64,000 nucleotides of DNA from Gracilibacillus alcaliphilus (GCF_016909015.1 NZ_JAFBFA010000025.1:1-64000); one strand, 5' to 3'; positions 18,615-28,397 are shown, counted from the first letter of the stretch. The notes: generated by a model from the sequence alone, not told the origin. A program made the numbers and translations.

Positions 18615-18821
18615 ATTTAAATCCTCCATTCAGAGTTGTTTTGTTTTACGTTTTTATTTTACAATAGGTGCCCTTTATATAAACTTACAGCTTGATCTCG
18701 TAACCTTACATTTTCGTCACATTGATAAAAAATATGTTTAAACACGATATTTTCTTTGTATGTTGGTCGATATTCAATTAATATGATGTTAAAGAAGGAT
18801 GATTGTTTGGAGGGAAGAGGA

Positions 18822-19493
18822 ATGAAAATCATGATTGTGGAAGATGATTTGACCATTCGTGATATGGTAGGGGAAACATTAGAAAAGTGGGGTTTTGAAA
18901 CCGTTAAGATCGAAGACTTTGACCAAATCATGCAGGTATTTCTTAATCATGATCCTCACCTAGTCATCATGGATATCAATTTGCCATCGTTTGACGGATT
19001 TTACTGGTGTAATAAAATCAGAGAAATTTCAAAGGTCCCTATGATCTTTCTCTCTTCCCGTGATACACCAATGGATATAGTGATGTCGATAAACATGGGA
19101 GGAGATGATTATATTCAAAAACCTTTCCATATGGATGTATTGATTGCAAAAATTAATGCACTCCTCCGCAGAACGTATTCCTACATGGAAACACAGTCTA
19201 AGACAATCGAACATGATGGAATTATATTAAACCTTGAGAACGGAGAGGCCTTACATGGAGATCGAAAGTCGGAACTCACGAAAACAGAATTTCTTATTTT
19301 GAAAATCCTGATGAAAAATAAAGGAACCATCGTCAGTCGTACGAAAATGATGCGTAGCCTTTGGAAGAATGAAAATTTCGTAGACGAAAATACATTGACG
19401 GTTAATATTGCTCGTCTGCGTAAAAAGCTTGCTGAACTTGGAAAAGAACACTTCATTATGACTAAGAAAGGACAAGGTTATATTATCCAATGA
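18822..19493 (+). CDS. BceR-like OmpR-family response regulator
   Basis: 224 residues from ATG 18822 (GGAGGGAAGAGG just upstream). Receiver domain: acidic pocket VEDD near residue 6, phosphoacceptor Asp in LVIMDINLP near 52, Lys in QKPF near 101. The C-terminal winged helix (about 130-220) ends TKKGQGYII. It is divergent from BceAB with about 200 bases between, and its stop overlaps the kinase start by four bases. Confidence 0.92.
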   Translation: MKIMIVEDDLTIRDMVGETLEKWGFETVKIEDFDQIMQVFLNHDPHLVIMDINLPSFDGFYWCNKIREISKVPMIFLSSRDTPMDIVMSINMGGDDYIQKPFHMDVLIAKINALLRRTYSYMETQSKTIEHDGIILNLENGEALHGDRKSELTKTEFLILKILMKNKGTIVSRTKMMRSLWKNENFVDENTLTVNIARLRKKLAELGKEHFIMTKKGQGYIIQ

Positions 19494-20515
19494 GTTTCTT
19501 TCAATATCTAAAAGATAAACGGAATTTCTTTATATTAAACGTGATCATTATGTTCTTTGTTTCTTTGATGACGATTGTGAGCACAGATTCCAGAAACACT
19601 GTAAGTAATATCGTATATACCAATGTGGTTATCTTTTTTATTGTAGCTATATACGTAATCATCGAATACTATTACAATAGAGAATTTTATCGGGAATTAA
19701 ATGATTTGGTTGAAAGTAATCATGAAGAATTTCTCGCAACTCTGCCTAAACCGCGAAACGATGAACAACTGTTATATCTTGAGTTATTAAAAAAAGTAAA
19801 TAGTGTGCATGGCGATCAATTACAAAAGTTGTATAACGAAAAAATGGATCATCAAGATTTTATTACATCTTGGATTCATGAAGTCAAGGTTCCGATTGCG
19901 GCAGGTCGCTTGCTTATGGAAAACAGTAATGGAAGAACTGTTGAATACCTTGTGGACAAGTTTGAAGATGAGTTGGATAGAATCGAAAATTACGTGGAGC
20001 AGGCTCTTTATTATTCTCGCATTGATTCTTTTTCCAAAGATTATTTTATTTCCGAGGTAGTGTTGGATCAAGTTGCTAAAAACAGTGTAAAGAAATTTGC
20101 CAAATCTTTTATTAACAAGCAAATTCGTTTTCATATGGACAATATTGAACAGGTTGTCCATACCGACAGTAAATGGCTTGGTTTTATTATGGATCAAGTT
20201 TTTTCAAATTCTTTAAAATATACAGGTGAAGGCGGGGAAATCTCCGTACAATTTGAGGAAGATCTAAAAGAAAAGCGGCTACAGATTCAAGATACAGGCA
20301 TTGGAATTAAGCCAGAGGATATCAGCCGCGTATTTGAAAAAGGATTTACAGGATCTATTGGGAGAAGTCATGCCAAATCTACCGGTTTAGGTCTCTACCT
20401 TGCAAAAGAAATGGCTCTTAAATTAGGACATGACCTTTCCATTCATTCAGAAGATGGGAAATATACGAAGGTCATCATCCACTTTCCAAAAATCAGAAAT
20501 TATTATCATCTATAA
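19490..20515 (+). CDS. BceS-like intramembrane-sensing histidine kinase
   Basis: 341 residues. Two N-terminal helices (about 14-33 and 40-60) are separated by only a few residues, so there is no extracellular sensor, as in BceS kinases that take their signal from the transporter. The H-box is FITSWIHEVKVPIAAGRLLM near residue 127, and the N, G1 and G2 boxes of the ATPase domain follow (FSNSLKYT; DTGIGI; STGLGLYLA). Translationally coupled to the response regulator. Confidence 0.92.
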   Translation: MSFFQYLKDKRNFFILNVIIMFFVSLMTIVSTDSRNTVSNIVYTNVVIFFIVAIYVIIEYYYNREFYRELNDLVESNHEEFLATLPKPRNDEQLLYLELLKKVNSVHGDQLQKLYNEKMDHQDFITSWIHEVKVPIAAGRLLMENSNGRTVEYLVDKFEDELDRIENYVEQALYYSRIDSFSKDYFISEVVLDQVAKNSVKKFAKSFINKQIRFHMDNIEQVVHTDSKWLGFIMDQVFSNSLKYTGEGGEISVQFEEDLKEKRLQIQDTGIGIKPEDISRVFEKGFTGSIGRSHAKSTGLGLYLAKEMALKLGHDLSIHSEDGKYTKVIIHFPKIRNYYHL

Positions 20516-20907
20516 GTATAATGGTGGGGTTAAAGAAATTGGTTAATCGGAAAATAGTATCAAATTAAAGGTGTTCAAGTAGAATAATGTTTATCGTAAG
20601 GCTTAAGAAATATTAAATAATATAGCCAATAGTAAGTGCATTAATTGATAAAAAAATAAGTACTTGAAAATAGCTATAACCAGGTTTTTATTATATTTTA
20701 ATCGAACTTTTCAAAATTAATACCACGATAAATCAACGTTATATGTCCTCTTTTTATCTCCAGTTCCAAGTATGGGAAATATTATCCATGGTTTTAACAT
20801 GCATATGCAATGACTTTTGAAAATCAATTGAGGCTCAAACACTTTATTTAAGATTTTTATTTGGTTATATTTTTATGGGGTAATCGGAAAATAGTGTAGA
20901 AAGAGGG
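20516..20907. other. Intergenic stretch with a short direct repeat
   Basis: No gene is seen in about 390 bases. TAATCGGAAAATAGT occurs at about 20543 and again at about 20881, as a direct repeat of 15 bases. It may mark the ends of a lost insertion or be chance. Confidence 0.4.
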
Positions 20908-21159
20908 TTAAAAATAACCCTCCTCCATTGCTTTAGTCAGTGGTGAAAAGTCAGCACCATAGATTTCTTCATAAACCCATTCATAGCCTATTTGACCCCA
21001 ATTCGGGAATTGATCAGGTAACAATTTTATGAAAGTAGCTTCAACTTCTTTGAATTTCTTTTTCTTTTGGGTATTCGGATTATAGTGTTGAAAAACCCTA
21101 TTAAATAAATTAATGTTCATAGCACTGTAAATCGTATAATTGGATCTACGCCAATATTC
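20908..21159 (-). pseudogene. Hypothetical gene truncated by the IS3 element
   Basis: The frame can only begin with a TTG inside the IS end (21168). The host part reads from WRRSNYTIYSAMNINLFN to KAMEEGYF. No continuation is seen on the far side of the IS, where a stop soon appears. The protein is not recognised. The 5' part seems to have been removed by the insertion or a linked deletion. Confidence 0.5.
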
Positions 21160-21336
21160 TGGACACAAAATAGATGGTGGATTGGACAGAGCTCCATTTC
21201 ATAAGAGTGGGTTGGTCTATGTCGCTTGACATGGAGCCTCTATGGGCATGGGTGTCTTGCGAAGGGCGAAAGGGTCAAACAATCCTTTCGCAGGCGGACG
21301 AGCCTAACATGCCCCCCTCCATGTAAAGCGCCGTGC

Positions 21337-22209
21337 TCAGACATGATGCAGTGACTTAGCCGCCACCCGGATTTCATCTTCAACCTGTTGTGGGGTCTTA
21401 TATTGAAGGCTGCCATGCATTCGCTTTCGATTATACCAGCCTTCAATGTATTGGAAGAGATGAATCTTTGCAGAGGCGTAATCCAGATAAGTTACGTGAT
21501 GTATTTCTTCCTTCTTCAAAATAGCATGGAAGGATTCAATACAGGCGTTATCGTACGGGCAGCCCTTTCGACTGAATGATTGTCTGATCTTTTTTGACTC
21601 AGCCTCTTCCATGAAAGCCTCACTCGTATATTGGGAACCCAAGTCACTGTGCAGAATTAACTCCTCTGGTGGTAGCTGCGTGGCATAGGCGTTATCCAAT
21701 GCTTTAATCACCAGGTCTGTTGTCATTGTACAAGAAAAGGAATAGCCTACGATTTTCTTTGAATGCAGGTCCATCACAGAAGCAAGGTAGCACCAGCCAT
21801 CCTTTAATGTATGGATATACGTAATATCGGCCACCCATTTTTCATTGATGGTGGTCGTAGAAAAGTCCCTGGCCAGGATATTCTCGCGTTCGATAACTGT
21901 TTCTTTGCTTGGTGTTGGCCGATATTTTTTAATGACGATGGAACGGATGCCCTCTTTTTTCATCAGTCTCTGTACACGTTTCAGACTTACTCTATATCCT
22001 TCCGCACAGAGATATTGGTGAATTTTTGGGGCTCCATAACGCCCTTTGCTTTCTTCGTGGATCTCTTTGATCCTTTTTGGCAGCTCCTTGTTTTCCCGCT
22101 CACGCTTGGATTCGGTTTCTTGGAGTGTTAGGTAGTAGGAGCTTCGCGGCAATTCCAAGACTTCGCACATAGTTTGGATGGGATGTTGGTCTTTATGTTG
22201 ATCAATCAC
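21337..22209 (-). CDS. IS3-family transposase OrfB (DDE integrase domain)
   Basis: 290 residues, with an HTH_21-like N-terminus (KGRYGAPKIHQYL) and an rve-type catalytic core. The DDE residues are seen in WVADITYIH (first Asp), LHSDLGSQYTS (second Asp) and NACIESFHAILKKE (Glu). The frame extends upstream without a start to join orfA in the -1 frame, so the active product is expected to be an OrfAB fusion made by programmed frameshifting near the GCGAAAAGG before the orfA stop. It looks intact. Confidence 0.92.
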   Translation of the reverse strand: MIDQHKDQHPIQTMCEVLELPRSSYYLTLQETESKRERENKELPKRIKEIHEESKGRYGAPKIHQYLCAEGYRVSLKRVQRLMKKEGIRSIVIKKYRPTPSKETVIERENILARDFSTTTINEKWVADITYIHTLKDGWCYLASVMDLHSKKIVGYSFSCTMTTDLVIKALDNAYATQLPPEELILHSDLGSQYTSEAFMEEAESKKIRQSFSRKGCPYDNACIESFHAILKKEEIHHVTYLDYASAKIHLFQYIEGWYNRKRMHGSLQYKTPQQVEDEIRVAAKSLHHV

Positions 22210-22229
22210 GGAAGCTACTGCAGATTGGC

Positions 22230-22511
22230 TTACCTTTTCGCGAATATGGCCATAGCCTTTTTTAAGATTTCATTTTCTTCCTGCAGCCGGCGAAGCTCCT
22301 TTTGAATCTTGGTATAGTCATCCGCCGTTGCCACGGTTCCATCTTCAAATTTGACGGGAGAAAACTTTTTGACCCAATTATAAATGGAGACATCAGATAC
22401 GCCATATTCGCTGGTTAATTGCTTGACTGGAGTGCCAGATTGATATAATTCCACAACCATCCTTTTGAAATCTTCATTAAATTTATTTTGGTTTTTATTA
22501 TGGCCTTTCAT
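22230..22511 (-). CDS. IS3-family transposase OrfA
   Basis: About 93 residues: a helix-turn-helix (QLTSEYGVSDVSIYNWVKKF, about residues 32-52) followed by a leucine-zipper-like segment (LRRLQEENEILKKAMAIFAK). It binds the inverted repeats and regulates transposition. Start at MKGHNK (22511) preferred over an in-frame start three codons upstream. Confidence 0.9.
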   Translation of the reverse strand: MKGHNKNQNKFNEDFKRMVVELYQSGTPVKQLTSEYGVSDVSIYNWVKKFSPVKFEDGTVATADDYTKIQKELRRLQEENEILKKAMAIFAKR

Positions 22512-22646
22512 TGGACACACCTCTTCTTAATCTTATTCCTCAAAAATTATGAAACTAACTAGGATGTGTCCATGAAAATATACTAGCACCACATGTTTGG
22601 GGTGGGAAAAAGAAAAAAGACCATTATCTTGAACAAAACGTTTGAA

Positions 22647-23609
22647 TCATTTCCAGAAATATTTCATTTCCCTAAACCCTACATCCCAAAGCTTTTCATT
22701 CCCCTTAACGATTATCGTAATCTTACTTGCACGTTCAAGTGGAATTTCAAACATTTGTGGAAACAATTCCGGATAATTCAGTTGCTCCGTTCCAGAGCCG
22801 GATAATACCTCACGACCATCGACTAAAACTTGTATACTTCCATCACTATCCATTAAGTCCGGTATTCCATAATAAAATGAAAAAATAATCTCCTTCTTGG
22901 ACGTATAAGTGTAGGTTTCACTTCCTTTGCCTTTGGCGCCAAATATATTATATCCAGGTTCGACGTTTTGACCGCTAACTTTAAAGCTGTACGGTTTTGT
23001 TCCCGCTGTTGTATGCCCGGAACTATTTTTCAGTTCATTTAAAGCTATAAAGGGACCCTCTGCTTTGGTGAACGTTTTCTCCACAATTCCGCAAATTGCT
23101 AATACCCCGATTAGAATAACAATACACGTGATACCGGTAATAGCCATATTTAGCCAAAAGTTTTTTGTTCGATACCCTAGTTTGTACGCTCCGAATCCGA
23201 TGCTTGCGCCTAGAGAGTTTTGAATGGCATCGTTAATATCAAAGCTTCCGAGCAAAGTTAGTGCCTGTATGGTTTCGATCACGAGAATAGACAGGAAGAA
23301 CAATGAAAAGAAACGAATAAACTTCACACGGAATAACAATGGAATCAATATGCCGAATGGAATAAAGGCTGCCACATTTCCTAGATCTACGAAATCCATC
23401 AGAGTAGGATGCAGAAAATCAGAAATCTTTGGCAAATGGTAGAACTCAATCGGAAAAAAAATAAAGGTGACCCCAGTCGTGCTTGCAGATGCACCTATTC
23501 TGCCGAAAGCGAAAAAAATAAAATATAGTATCAAAATAGTATAAAGAATAGTTACGGTAAAAATAACTGTACGTTTTTGTGGCAATGTTATTTTGCCCTT
23601 GGCAGTCAT
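22647..23609 (-). CDS. VanZ-family membrane protein with C-terminal beta domain
   Basis: About 320 residues from ATG 23609, with AGGAGGTG seven bases upstream. The first 150 residues have the VanZ pattern: helix, NVAAFIPFGILIPLLF, then ETIQALTLLGSFDINDAIQN with a further helix. VanZ gives low-level teicoplanin resistance in enterococci, but most relatives are uncharacterised. After a fourth helix an extracellular beta-rich part (about 190-320) carries features of carbohydrate-binding NPCBM-like domains (IQVLVDGREVL, then ITIIVKG). Single gene beside an IS. Confidence 0.75.
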   Translation of the reverse strand: MTAKGKITLPQKRTVIFTVTILYTILILYFIFFAFGRIGASASTTGVTFIFFPIEFYHLPKISDFLHPTLMDFVDLGNVAAFIPFGILIPLLFRVKFIRFFSLFFLSILVIETIQALTLLGSFDINDAIQNSLGASIGFGAYKLGYRTKNFWLNMAITGITCIVILIGVLAICGIVEKTFTKAEGPFIALNELKNSSGHTTAGTKPYSFKVSGQNVEPGYNIFGAKGKGSETYTYTSKKEIIFSFYYGIPDLMDSDGSIQVLVDGREVLSGSGTEQLNYPELFPQMFEIPLERASKITIIVKGNEKLWDVGFREMKYFWK

Positions 23610-23639
23610 ATAAAAACACCTCCTGAAACAGTGTATCAA

Positions 23640-24112
23640 AAGTCATGTTTAAAATACATGATTTACTATAACCGTTACAGATATCAATGGAACCTGATGA
23701 CCCCTATTCAATACAGAGATCACCTTCTTAAGTCTGCCTAGCTTTTTTATGATTGTCCTTTACAAAGGGTACAGTCTAAAGAAGGAATGGCTCCTTTTTT
23801 GTGGAAATAATCGCACCTCTGGTTGTCTATCCGCTTCGTGGACAGGATTATCCTCCACACCGACTAAATTTTTTTACGGTCAATTCCACAAATTTATTGA
23901 CAGACCTGTTTTAGGACCATTTTGCACAGTGGCAAATCGTGCAGGAGTGACCCTGCCACCTTTTCTAAAGAGTTGATTCATAAATGGTAATGAGGAGTAT
24001 TTCATAGTACTGGAATCACTTTCTTCAAGTAGCTTGGCCTTATAAAAGTGTCTTTTACAAAGGGTACATTATAAATTTAAAGTCCTCTTTATAAATATAT
24101 TTAGAATTTGAA
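23640..24112. other. Intergenic relic with direct repeats
   Basis: TTTACAAAGGGTACA occurs at about 23758 and again at about 24054. Just after the first copy, AAGGA and TCCTT form a short hairpin before six T (about 23782-23802). A 75-codon plus-strand frame lies between (23749-23976) but resembles nothing I know. Probably remains of a mobile or deleted segment. Confidence 0.35.
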
Positions 24113-25027
24113 TCAAACGTTGTTCTTATGCCATTCTTCTCGATTTAATTCTCCGTTTATTGCGGCTGCGGATACAGCTCCTGAAGCAGCTGCAACAATA
24201 GATTGGTGCAAGTGTGTAGTTGCATCCCCAGCTGCATAAACACCAGGTACACTTGTTTTTCCAAACTCATCGACTTCAATTATTCCAGTATCCAACATCC
24301 GGCAACCAAGTGCGACAGGTAATTCCGATCCAAGTACCAATTCTGCCTTGAAGAAAATTCCTGTGCATGGAATTTCTGTTCCATCCTCAAGCTTAACATG
24401 CCTTACCATGCCTTGATTTGATTGGATGGAATGAATTGGTGAATGAAATAACGGGATATTATGCGCACGCAATTCTTCACGTTCTGCTTCACTTAATTCA
24501 TTGGGACCATTTGTACAAACTACAAACTGCTTTGTCCACCCGTAAATCAATGGGACAAAATGCATTAGCGCTGCTCCTCTGTTTATGACAACTAATTGCT
24601 GATCTCTTAGTTCCCAGCCATCACAATACGGGCATACAAATGCGCTCTTACCATAGACCTCCGCCAACCCTGGTATGCCAAGATCGCGATCCTTCATTCC
24701 GATAGCAAACAACAGTTTTCTAGTGGCTATCTTCAACCCTGAAGCAGTTTCCAACAAAAATTGACCATCTTCACCTTCTATCAACTCGATAGTATCTTCC
24801 AAATGTGAAACTGACGGATAAGTGTGAAGCTGCGATTTAGCAATATTTCTAAATTCATGTGGGCTAATGCCATCACGTGTTAAAAAGGCATGAGCCTCTC
24901 TAGTCACTGCATTACGCGGTTGCCCCTCATCGATAATCAACGTCTTCTTCCTAGCCCGTCCTAGTATAAGTCCAGCGCTTAAACCAGCAGGACCTCCTCC
25001 AATAATAACAACATCAACTTCCTTCAT
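24113..25027 (-). CDS. Thioredoxin-reductase-like FAD/NAD(P) oxidoreductase
   Basis: 304 residues from ATG 25027 (MKEVDVV), preceded by AGGAAGGGAG. The N-terminal FAD-binding fingerprint IIGGGPAGLSAGL is at residues 7-19, the redox-active pair in VCPYCDGWE near residue 135, and a C-terminal FAD-contacting segment YAAGDATTHLHQS near 275. This is the compact two-domain fold of thioredoxin reductases, where the CxxC passes electrons from NADPH to a disulfide partner. An Rrf2 regulator lies 525 bases upstream on the same strand. The partner may be thioredoxin, bacilliredoxin or another small thiol; a housekeeping role is not implied. Confidence 0.85.
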   Translation of the reverse strand: MKEVDVVIIGGGPAGLSAGLILGRARKKTLIIDEGQPRNAVTREAHAFLTRDGISPHEFRNIAKSQLHTYPSVSHLEDTIELIEGEDGQFLLETASGLKIATRKLLFAIGMKDRDLGIPGLAEVYGKSAFVCPYCDGWELRDQQLVVINRGAALMHFVPLIYGWTKQFVVCTNGPNELSEAEREELRAHNIPLFHSPIHSIQSNQGMVRHVKLEDGTEIPCTGIFFKAELVLGSELPVALGCRMLDTGIIEVDEFGKTSVPGVYAAGDATTHLHQSIVAAASGAVSAAAINGELNREEWHKNNV

Positions 25028-25551
25028 GATTAACTCCCTTCCTCTTATTAGTTTAACTTTCCAAATGTGTATACGCCCAATAATTACTCTGTACATCTCA
25101 TATGTAGTTAAGACCTAACCAGTACTACTGAAATACTGTATTCTCACTCTGCTACGATGTTACATGTTGGCATCACCTCCTTACATAAGAACTTATCCAC
25201 TAGCTCATTCGACTTTTAAATAATTTGCACATCTTTGAAACATCATCGATAGGCGCTGATTTTACTCTGTATATAGATTTTTCAGTCATAAATCCCTAGT
25301 AAAATTCGATGACAGTCAGCGATATGAATATGCAGACTACGTACAGAAACTCTTCCTTAACTTTCGATCTCTTTCCTATAATCTTCCGGGGACATCGTTT
25401 CACAATACCGGATTAAAAATCGCTGTATCTTGAATCAACTTATACGGTCCTTTTATACATGTTCATTTTTGGATTCTCCTAATTTTTTATTATAATTTCA
25501 TTAAAGACTATAGAGACACTTATTATCTATAATTGGTTGAAAGAATATGTG
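25028..25551. other. Intergenic stretch with a possible AraC C-terminal relic
   Basis: The minus strand at about 25440-25370 reads FKIQRFLIRYCETMSPEDYR, which resembles the end of an AraC helix-turn-helix domain. Nothing else is recognisable. A matching AraC N-terminal scrap lies at 27612-27719 on the same strand. Confidence 0.35.
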
Positions 25552-25953
25552 CTAGAAAACGATGTTCATTTCCCGCACAAGATCGGACATTTTTTTATTT
25601 CTCAAATGCTCTTCCATTTTTTCCTCTGCTTCCAATACTACTCTTTGAATCGGACAATCTGGTCCGTGATCGAAACTACAATCAAACAAAGAGGCAGATC
25701 CCTCAATCGCATGAATAATGTCAAGAAACGAAATATCCTCCCAATTTCGTTTCAGTCTGTATCCACCATTCACTCCTGTTATGGATTCAATCATACCAGC
25801 CTTTACTAGCTTGGTCAGTATCTTGGACAGATAAGTTGGTGACACCTTTTGCTTCTCAGCAAGCAGCTGAACGCCCACAGGTTTATCCGGAGTCGCTGCA
25901 GTAAGAAAAAGCATCGTATGTAGAGCATAATCTGTAGCCTTTGAAAACTTCAT
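25552..25953 (-). CDS. Rrf2-family transcriptional regulator
   Basis: 133 residues with the Rrf2 winged helix: MKFSKATDYALHTMLFL at the start, VSPTYLSKILTKLVKAGMIE as the recognition region and GVNGGYRL as the wing. Two cysteines (DCSF and DCPI, about residues 92 and 100) lie in the region that binds an Fe-S cluster or senses thiols in other members; the usual third cysteine is absent, so thiol sensing is more likely. It probably controls the thioredoxin-reductase-like gene downstream. Confidence 0.88.
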   Translation of the reverse strand: MKFSKATDYALHTMLFLTAATPDKPVGVQLLAEKQKVSPTYLSKILTKLVKAGMIESITGVNGGYRLKRNWEDISFLDIIHAIEGSASLFDCSFDHGPDCPIQRVVLEAEEKMEEHLRNKKMSDLVREMNIVF

Positions 25954-26386
25954 TCATCATCACCCTAATTAAGGATTTTATTTATCTATAATAACTTGAA
26001 TGTTGTTAAACTCCAAGTATAATGCATGGGCTATTATATTATAGCAGCTAGTCGAACTTCTTGAAAATGCTCTAATCGTGACTATAAAACCCCATTTCTC
26101 TCGTTATGAATGGTAATGCTTCTCTTATATATTATTATGCAGACACATTACTACGATATTGTCAATCTATGCCCCCAACTTAATATAACAGCTTATAACC
26201 TATCCTTCTTTCTAATAATAGCTTGTAGAAATATTCTTTTAGTTCTTTTTTATAATTATTTATATATTTGGTTTGAAGGCTTCAATGATTTTCATACATT
26301 GTGAATTAAGTAGAGTTTTGGAATTTATTATTTGAAATAACAATTCTACGATGTAAACTCGATTTGTCTTTTCTGCTTATTTCATT
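25954..26386. other. Intergenic stretch, AT-rich, no gene
   Basis: About 430 bases of very AT-rich DNA upstream of the Rrf2 gene and downstream of the dead metal permease. It presumably includes the rrf2 promoter. No other feature is supported. Confidence 0.4.
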
Positions 26387-27227
26387 CTAGCCTTGACTTT
26401 TATTAAATAGTCTATCAAATTTCAAGTAATGTAACATGTACTTTGCAAGTGTTATGATTGCAAAAATCAACATTAAAATTATTGTGATGGAAGCGCCTGG
26501 TGGTGTACCCAATTCATAAGAAGTGACTAAACCACTTAACATGCCGACAAGTGCAATGACCATTTCATTTAATATGACACCGTAGAAGCTTTTGCTTAAA
26601 CGAAGCGATATAGCTGCAGGTAAAATGATAATGGCTGAGACAAGTAAAGCCCCGACAATCGGCATTATTACTGCTATTGTGACCCCTGTTAACACATTAA
26701 ACAAAATCGACATCGTTTTAATAGGCAGGCCAGCTTTAAAAGCTGTTTCCTCATCAAATGTAAGAACATACATAGGTTTTCGATATATTAAATATAATAA
26801 TCCGATAATTATCGTTAATCCTAGTAACATCCATATTTGTTTTGTGAATAGTAACAATTGAACCGAATAGAAATTGTGTTACACTTAATGTAATTCCACC
26901 AGCACTTATTTCCATCAGGACAAGCGCTACTGCCATTCCGACAGACATTAATATGGCAATCGAAATTTCAGAATATGTGCGATAAATTTGACGCAAAAAT
27001 GCAAGCAGAGTTGCGATAATGATTACCACGAGAATATTGGTACATGTCGGATTGATGCCAATTAACAGACCAAGCGCTACCCCAGATAACGAGACATGGG
27101 ATAAAGTATCTGCCATTAGTGATTGCCTACGCAATACCAAAAACAATCCTAATATTGGAGTGATTAATGAGATTAAAAATGAAGCTTGGAAAGCTCTTTG
27201 CATCAATCCATAGAAAAACATCTCCAA
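26387..27227 (-). pseudogene. ZnuB/AdcB-like metal ABC permease, frameshifted
   Basis: Two overlapping frames together make a normal ABC-3 type metal permease. The N-terminal part (27227 to about 26850) has QSLMADTLSHVSLSGVALG, and the C-terminal part (26857-26387) has TFDEETAFKAGLPI and IMPIVGALLVSAIIILPAA. The join is at FGSIVTIHK, where one base is lost or gained around 26850. The neighbouring ATPase gene is also broken, and no metal-binding lipoprotein is present. Confidence 0.85.
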
Positions 27228-27612
27228 GGTGAGTCCTCCTTCCGTATCAACTCAATGTGTTTATTAGCGTAGTGACGAATCTCTTCATGATCGTGTGTAA
27301 CCATTAAGATACCCTTGTCATGCTCTGTACTATTGTGCTTCAATAATTTATAAAATTCATTACGTGAACGTACATCCATTCCAATTGTAGGTTCATCTAA
27401 TATAAACAAATCTGGATCTGTTGAGAACACACGAGCAATTGATATCCGCTGCTTTTATCCACCTGATAATTCCCCTATCTTTTTATGATGCATCTCCCAC
27501 ATTCCCACTGATTCAAGGGAACGACGAACATGCCCTTTATCTTCTTTATCTAACCTTTTAAACCATTTGCCTCTTTGAAAACGCCCTGACTGCACCAGTT
27601 CTAGTACAGTGC
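27203..27612 (-). pseudogene. ZnuC/AdcC-like metal ABC ATPase, truncated and nonsense-mutated
   Basis: The frame gives STVLELVQSGRFQRGKWFKR and GMWEMHHKKIGELSGG. A TAA then stands exactly where the signature Gln (LSGGQ) should be, and the same frame continues KQRISIARVFSTDPDLFILD, DEPTIGMD and MVTHDHEE. This looks like CAA changed to TAA by one transition. The Walker A half is missing because the upstream DNA is an AraC-like fragment. The gene cannot make a working ATPase. Confidence 0.88.
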
Positions 27613-27719
27613 TCGGGAGATAGATGAGCTTGTTCAGCAATGTCTTTGATCGTGATGTCATCCAGCAGATGGGCTTCCATGTATTCGATTGTCTTTTGTA
27701 ATGATTCTACCAGTGCCAT
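27612..27719 (-). pseudogene. AraC-family regulator N-terminal fragment
   Basis: From an ATG at 27719 with GGAGTG upstream, the minus strand reads MALVESLQKTIEYMEAHLLD followed by DITIKDIAEQAHLSP, the first two helices of an AraC DNA-binding domain. It then runs out of frame into the metal-transporter ATPase, marking a recombination joint. Confidence 0.65.
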
Positions 27720-27929
27720 ATGGTTCACTCCTTTAATGGCATGTTACCTTATTAACTTCTCTAAATCCTGTCATTTTGCGCTCGATCCAGACAGTTGCCT
27801 TTACGTAATAAATCATACCAACATAAACCAAACGAATTAGTTAATTTTCATAACCTGTTAGCACAGCAAGTAGTCGATATTTTCTATATCTTTTTTTCAA
27901 CTCATACCTTAACAATACATTGCCAGAAT

Positions 27930-28127
27930 CAGAGGGAATACCCCGACCTCTCCGCTACTCAAATATGGGACTGGCTAAAGGAGCACGATCCGGAAATTGA
28001 AGTTGGGGAAAATACGGTAAGAAGCCGCATCCGGCCGCTGCGAAAGATGTACGGGAGCCCAAAGGAGGTGCAACAAAGGCAGTATGAAGCCGTTCCCAAT
28101 CCCCCCCCAATGGAACAAGAATCATGA
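27930..28127 (+). pseudogene. IS21-family IstA fragment
   Basis: The plus strand reads REYPDLSATQIWDWLKEHDP, VGENTVRSRIRPLRK and RQYEAVPNPPPM. This is the segment between the helix-turn-helix and catalytic domain of IS21-type IstA. Both ends are missing; the upstream part of the frame is unrelated sequence. Confidence 0.7.
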
Positions 28128-28166
28128 ATCCACTTTTCTAAAACTCATTTTTTGAAAGCATCGCAG

Positions 28167-28397
28167 TCAACAGATTCTTGATAGTTGATTCATTGCTTCA
28201 TATTCTTTGTTTGATAACTCTAAAAGAATATCAGAAGCCTGATTTAGGAATAGTAATTCATGAGTCTCTCCAGCCTTATTAATAAGCTTAGATACCTCCT
28301 CCCACATAGGTGCGATTTTAGTAAATAGAATATATCCATTTTGTAAAGGAGTATAATCAACTATACTCAAACATTCTTTTAAGAAATCTCTATACAT
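28167..28397 (-). CDS. Hypothetical helical protein
   Basis: 76 codons, acidic and probably helical (MWEEVSKLINKAGETHELLF). No family recognised. It sits between the IS21 scrap and the truncated VirB4 gene, against the direction of the latter, and may be the tail or whole of a small gene brought in by the event that truncated the element. Confidence 0.35.
   Translation of the reverse strand: MYRDFLKECLSIVDYTPLQNGYILFTKIAPMWEEVSKLINKAGETHELLFLNQASDILLELSNKEYEAMNQLSRIC

Larger units (their letters stand above)
21160..22572 (-). mobile_element. IS3-family insertion sequence, complete
   Basis: About 1413 bp bounded by imperfect inverted repeats that share TGGACACA-N3-TAG-N3-GT, reading inward from each end. 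It holds orfA and orfB in the usual two-frame layout. I see no target duplication: the three bases on the two sides differ. The left end abuts a truncated hypothetical gene. About 180 bases of non-coding sequence separate orfB from the left end. Confidence 0.88.

Noticed and set aside
18630..18821. BceR operator with TTACA half-sites in the divergent bce region
   Set aside because: TTACA-like words occur (TTACAG, TTACAT, GTCACA) but I could not find a convincing symmetric pair.
20543..20895. TAATCGGAAAATAGT direct repeats as ends of a MITE or IS
   Set aside because: Direct rather than inverted, and the enclosed 340 bp show no other mobile-element trait. Possibly chance in AT-rich DNA.
23749..23976. 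75-codon plus-strand frame between two TTTACAAAGGGTACA repeats
   Set aside because: No ribosome site and no recognisable family. The Cys/Trp/Pro pattern looks like a non-coding frame, so it is recorded only as part of an intergenic relic.
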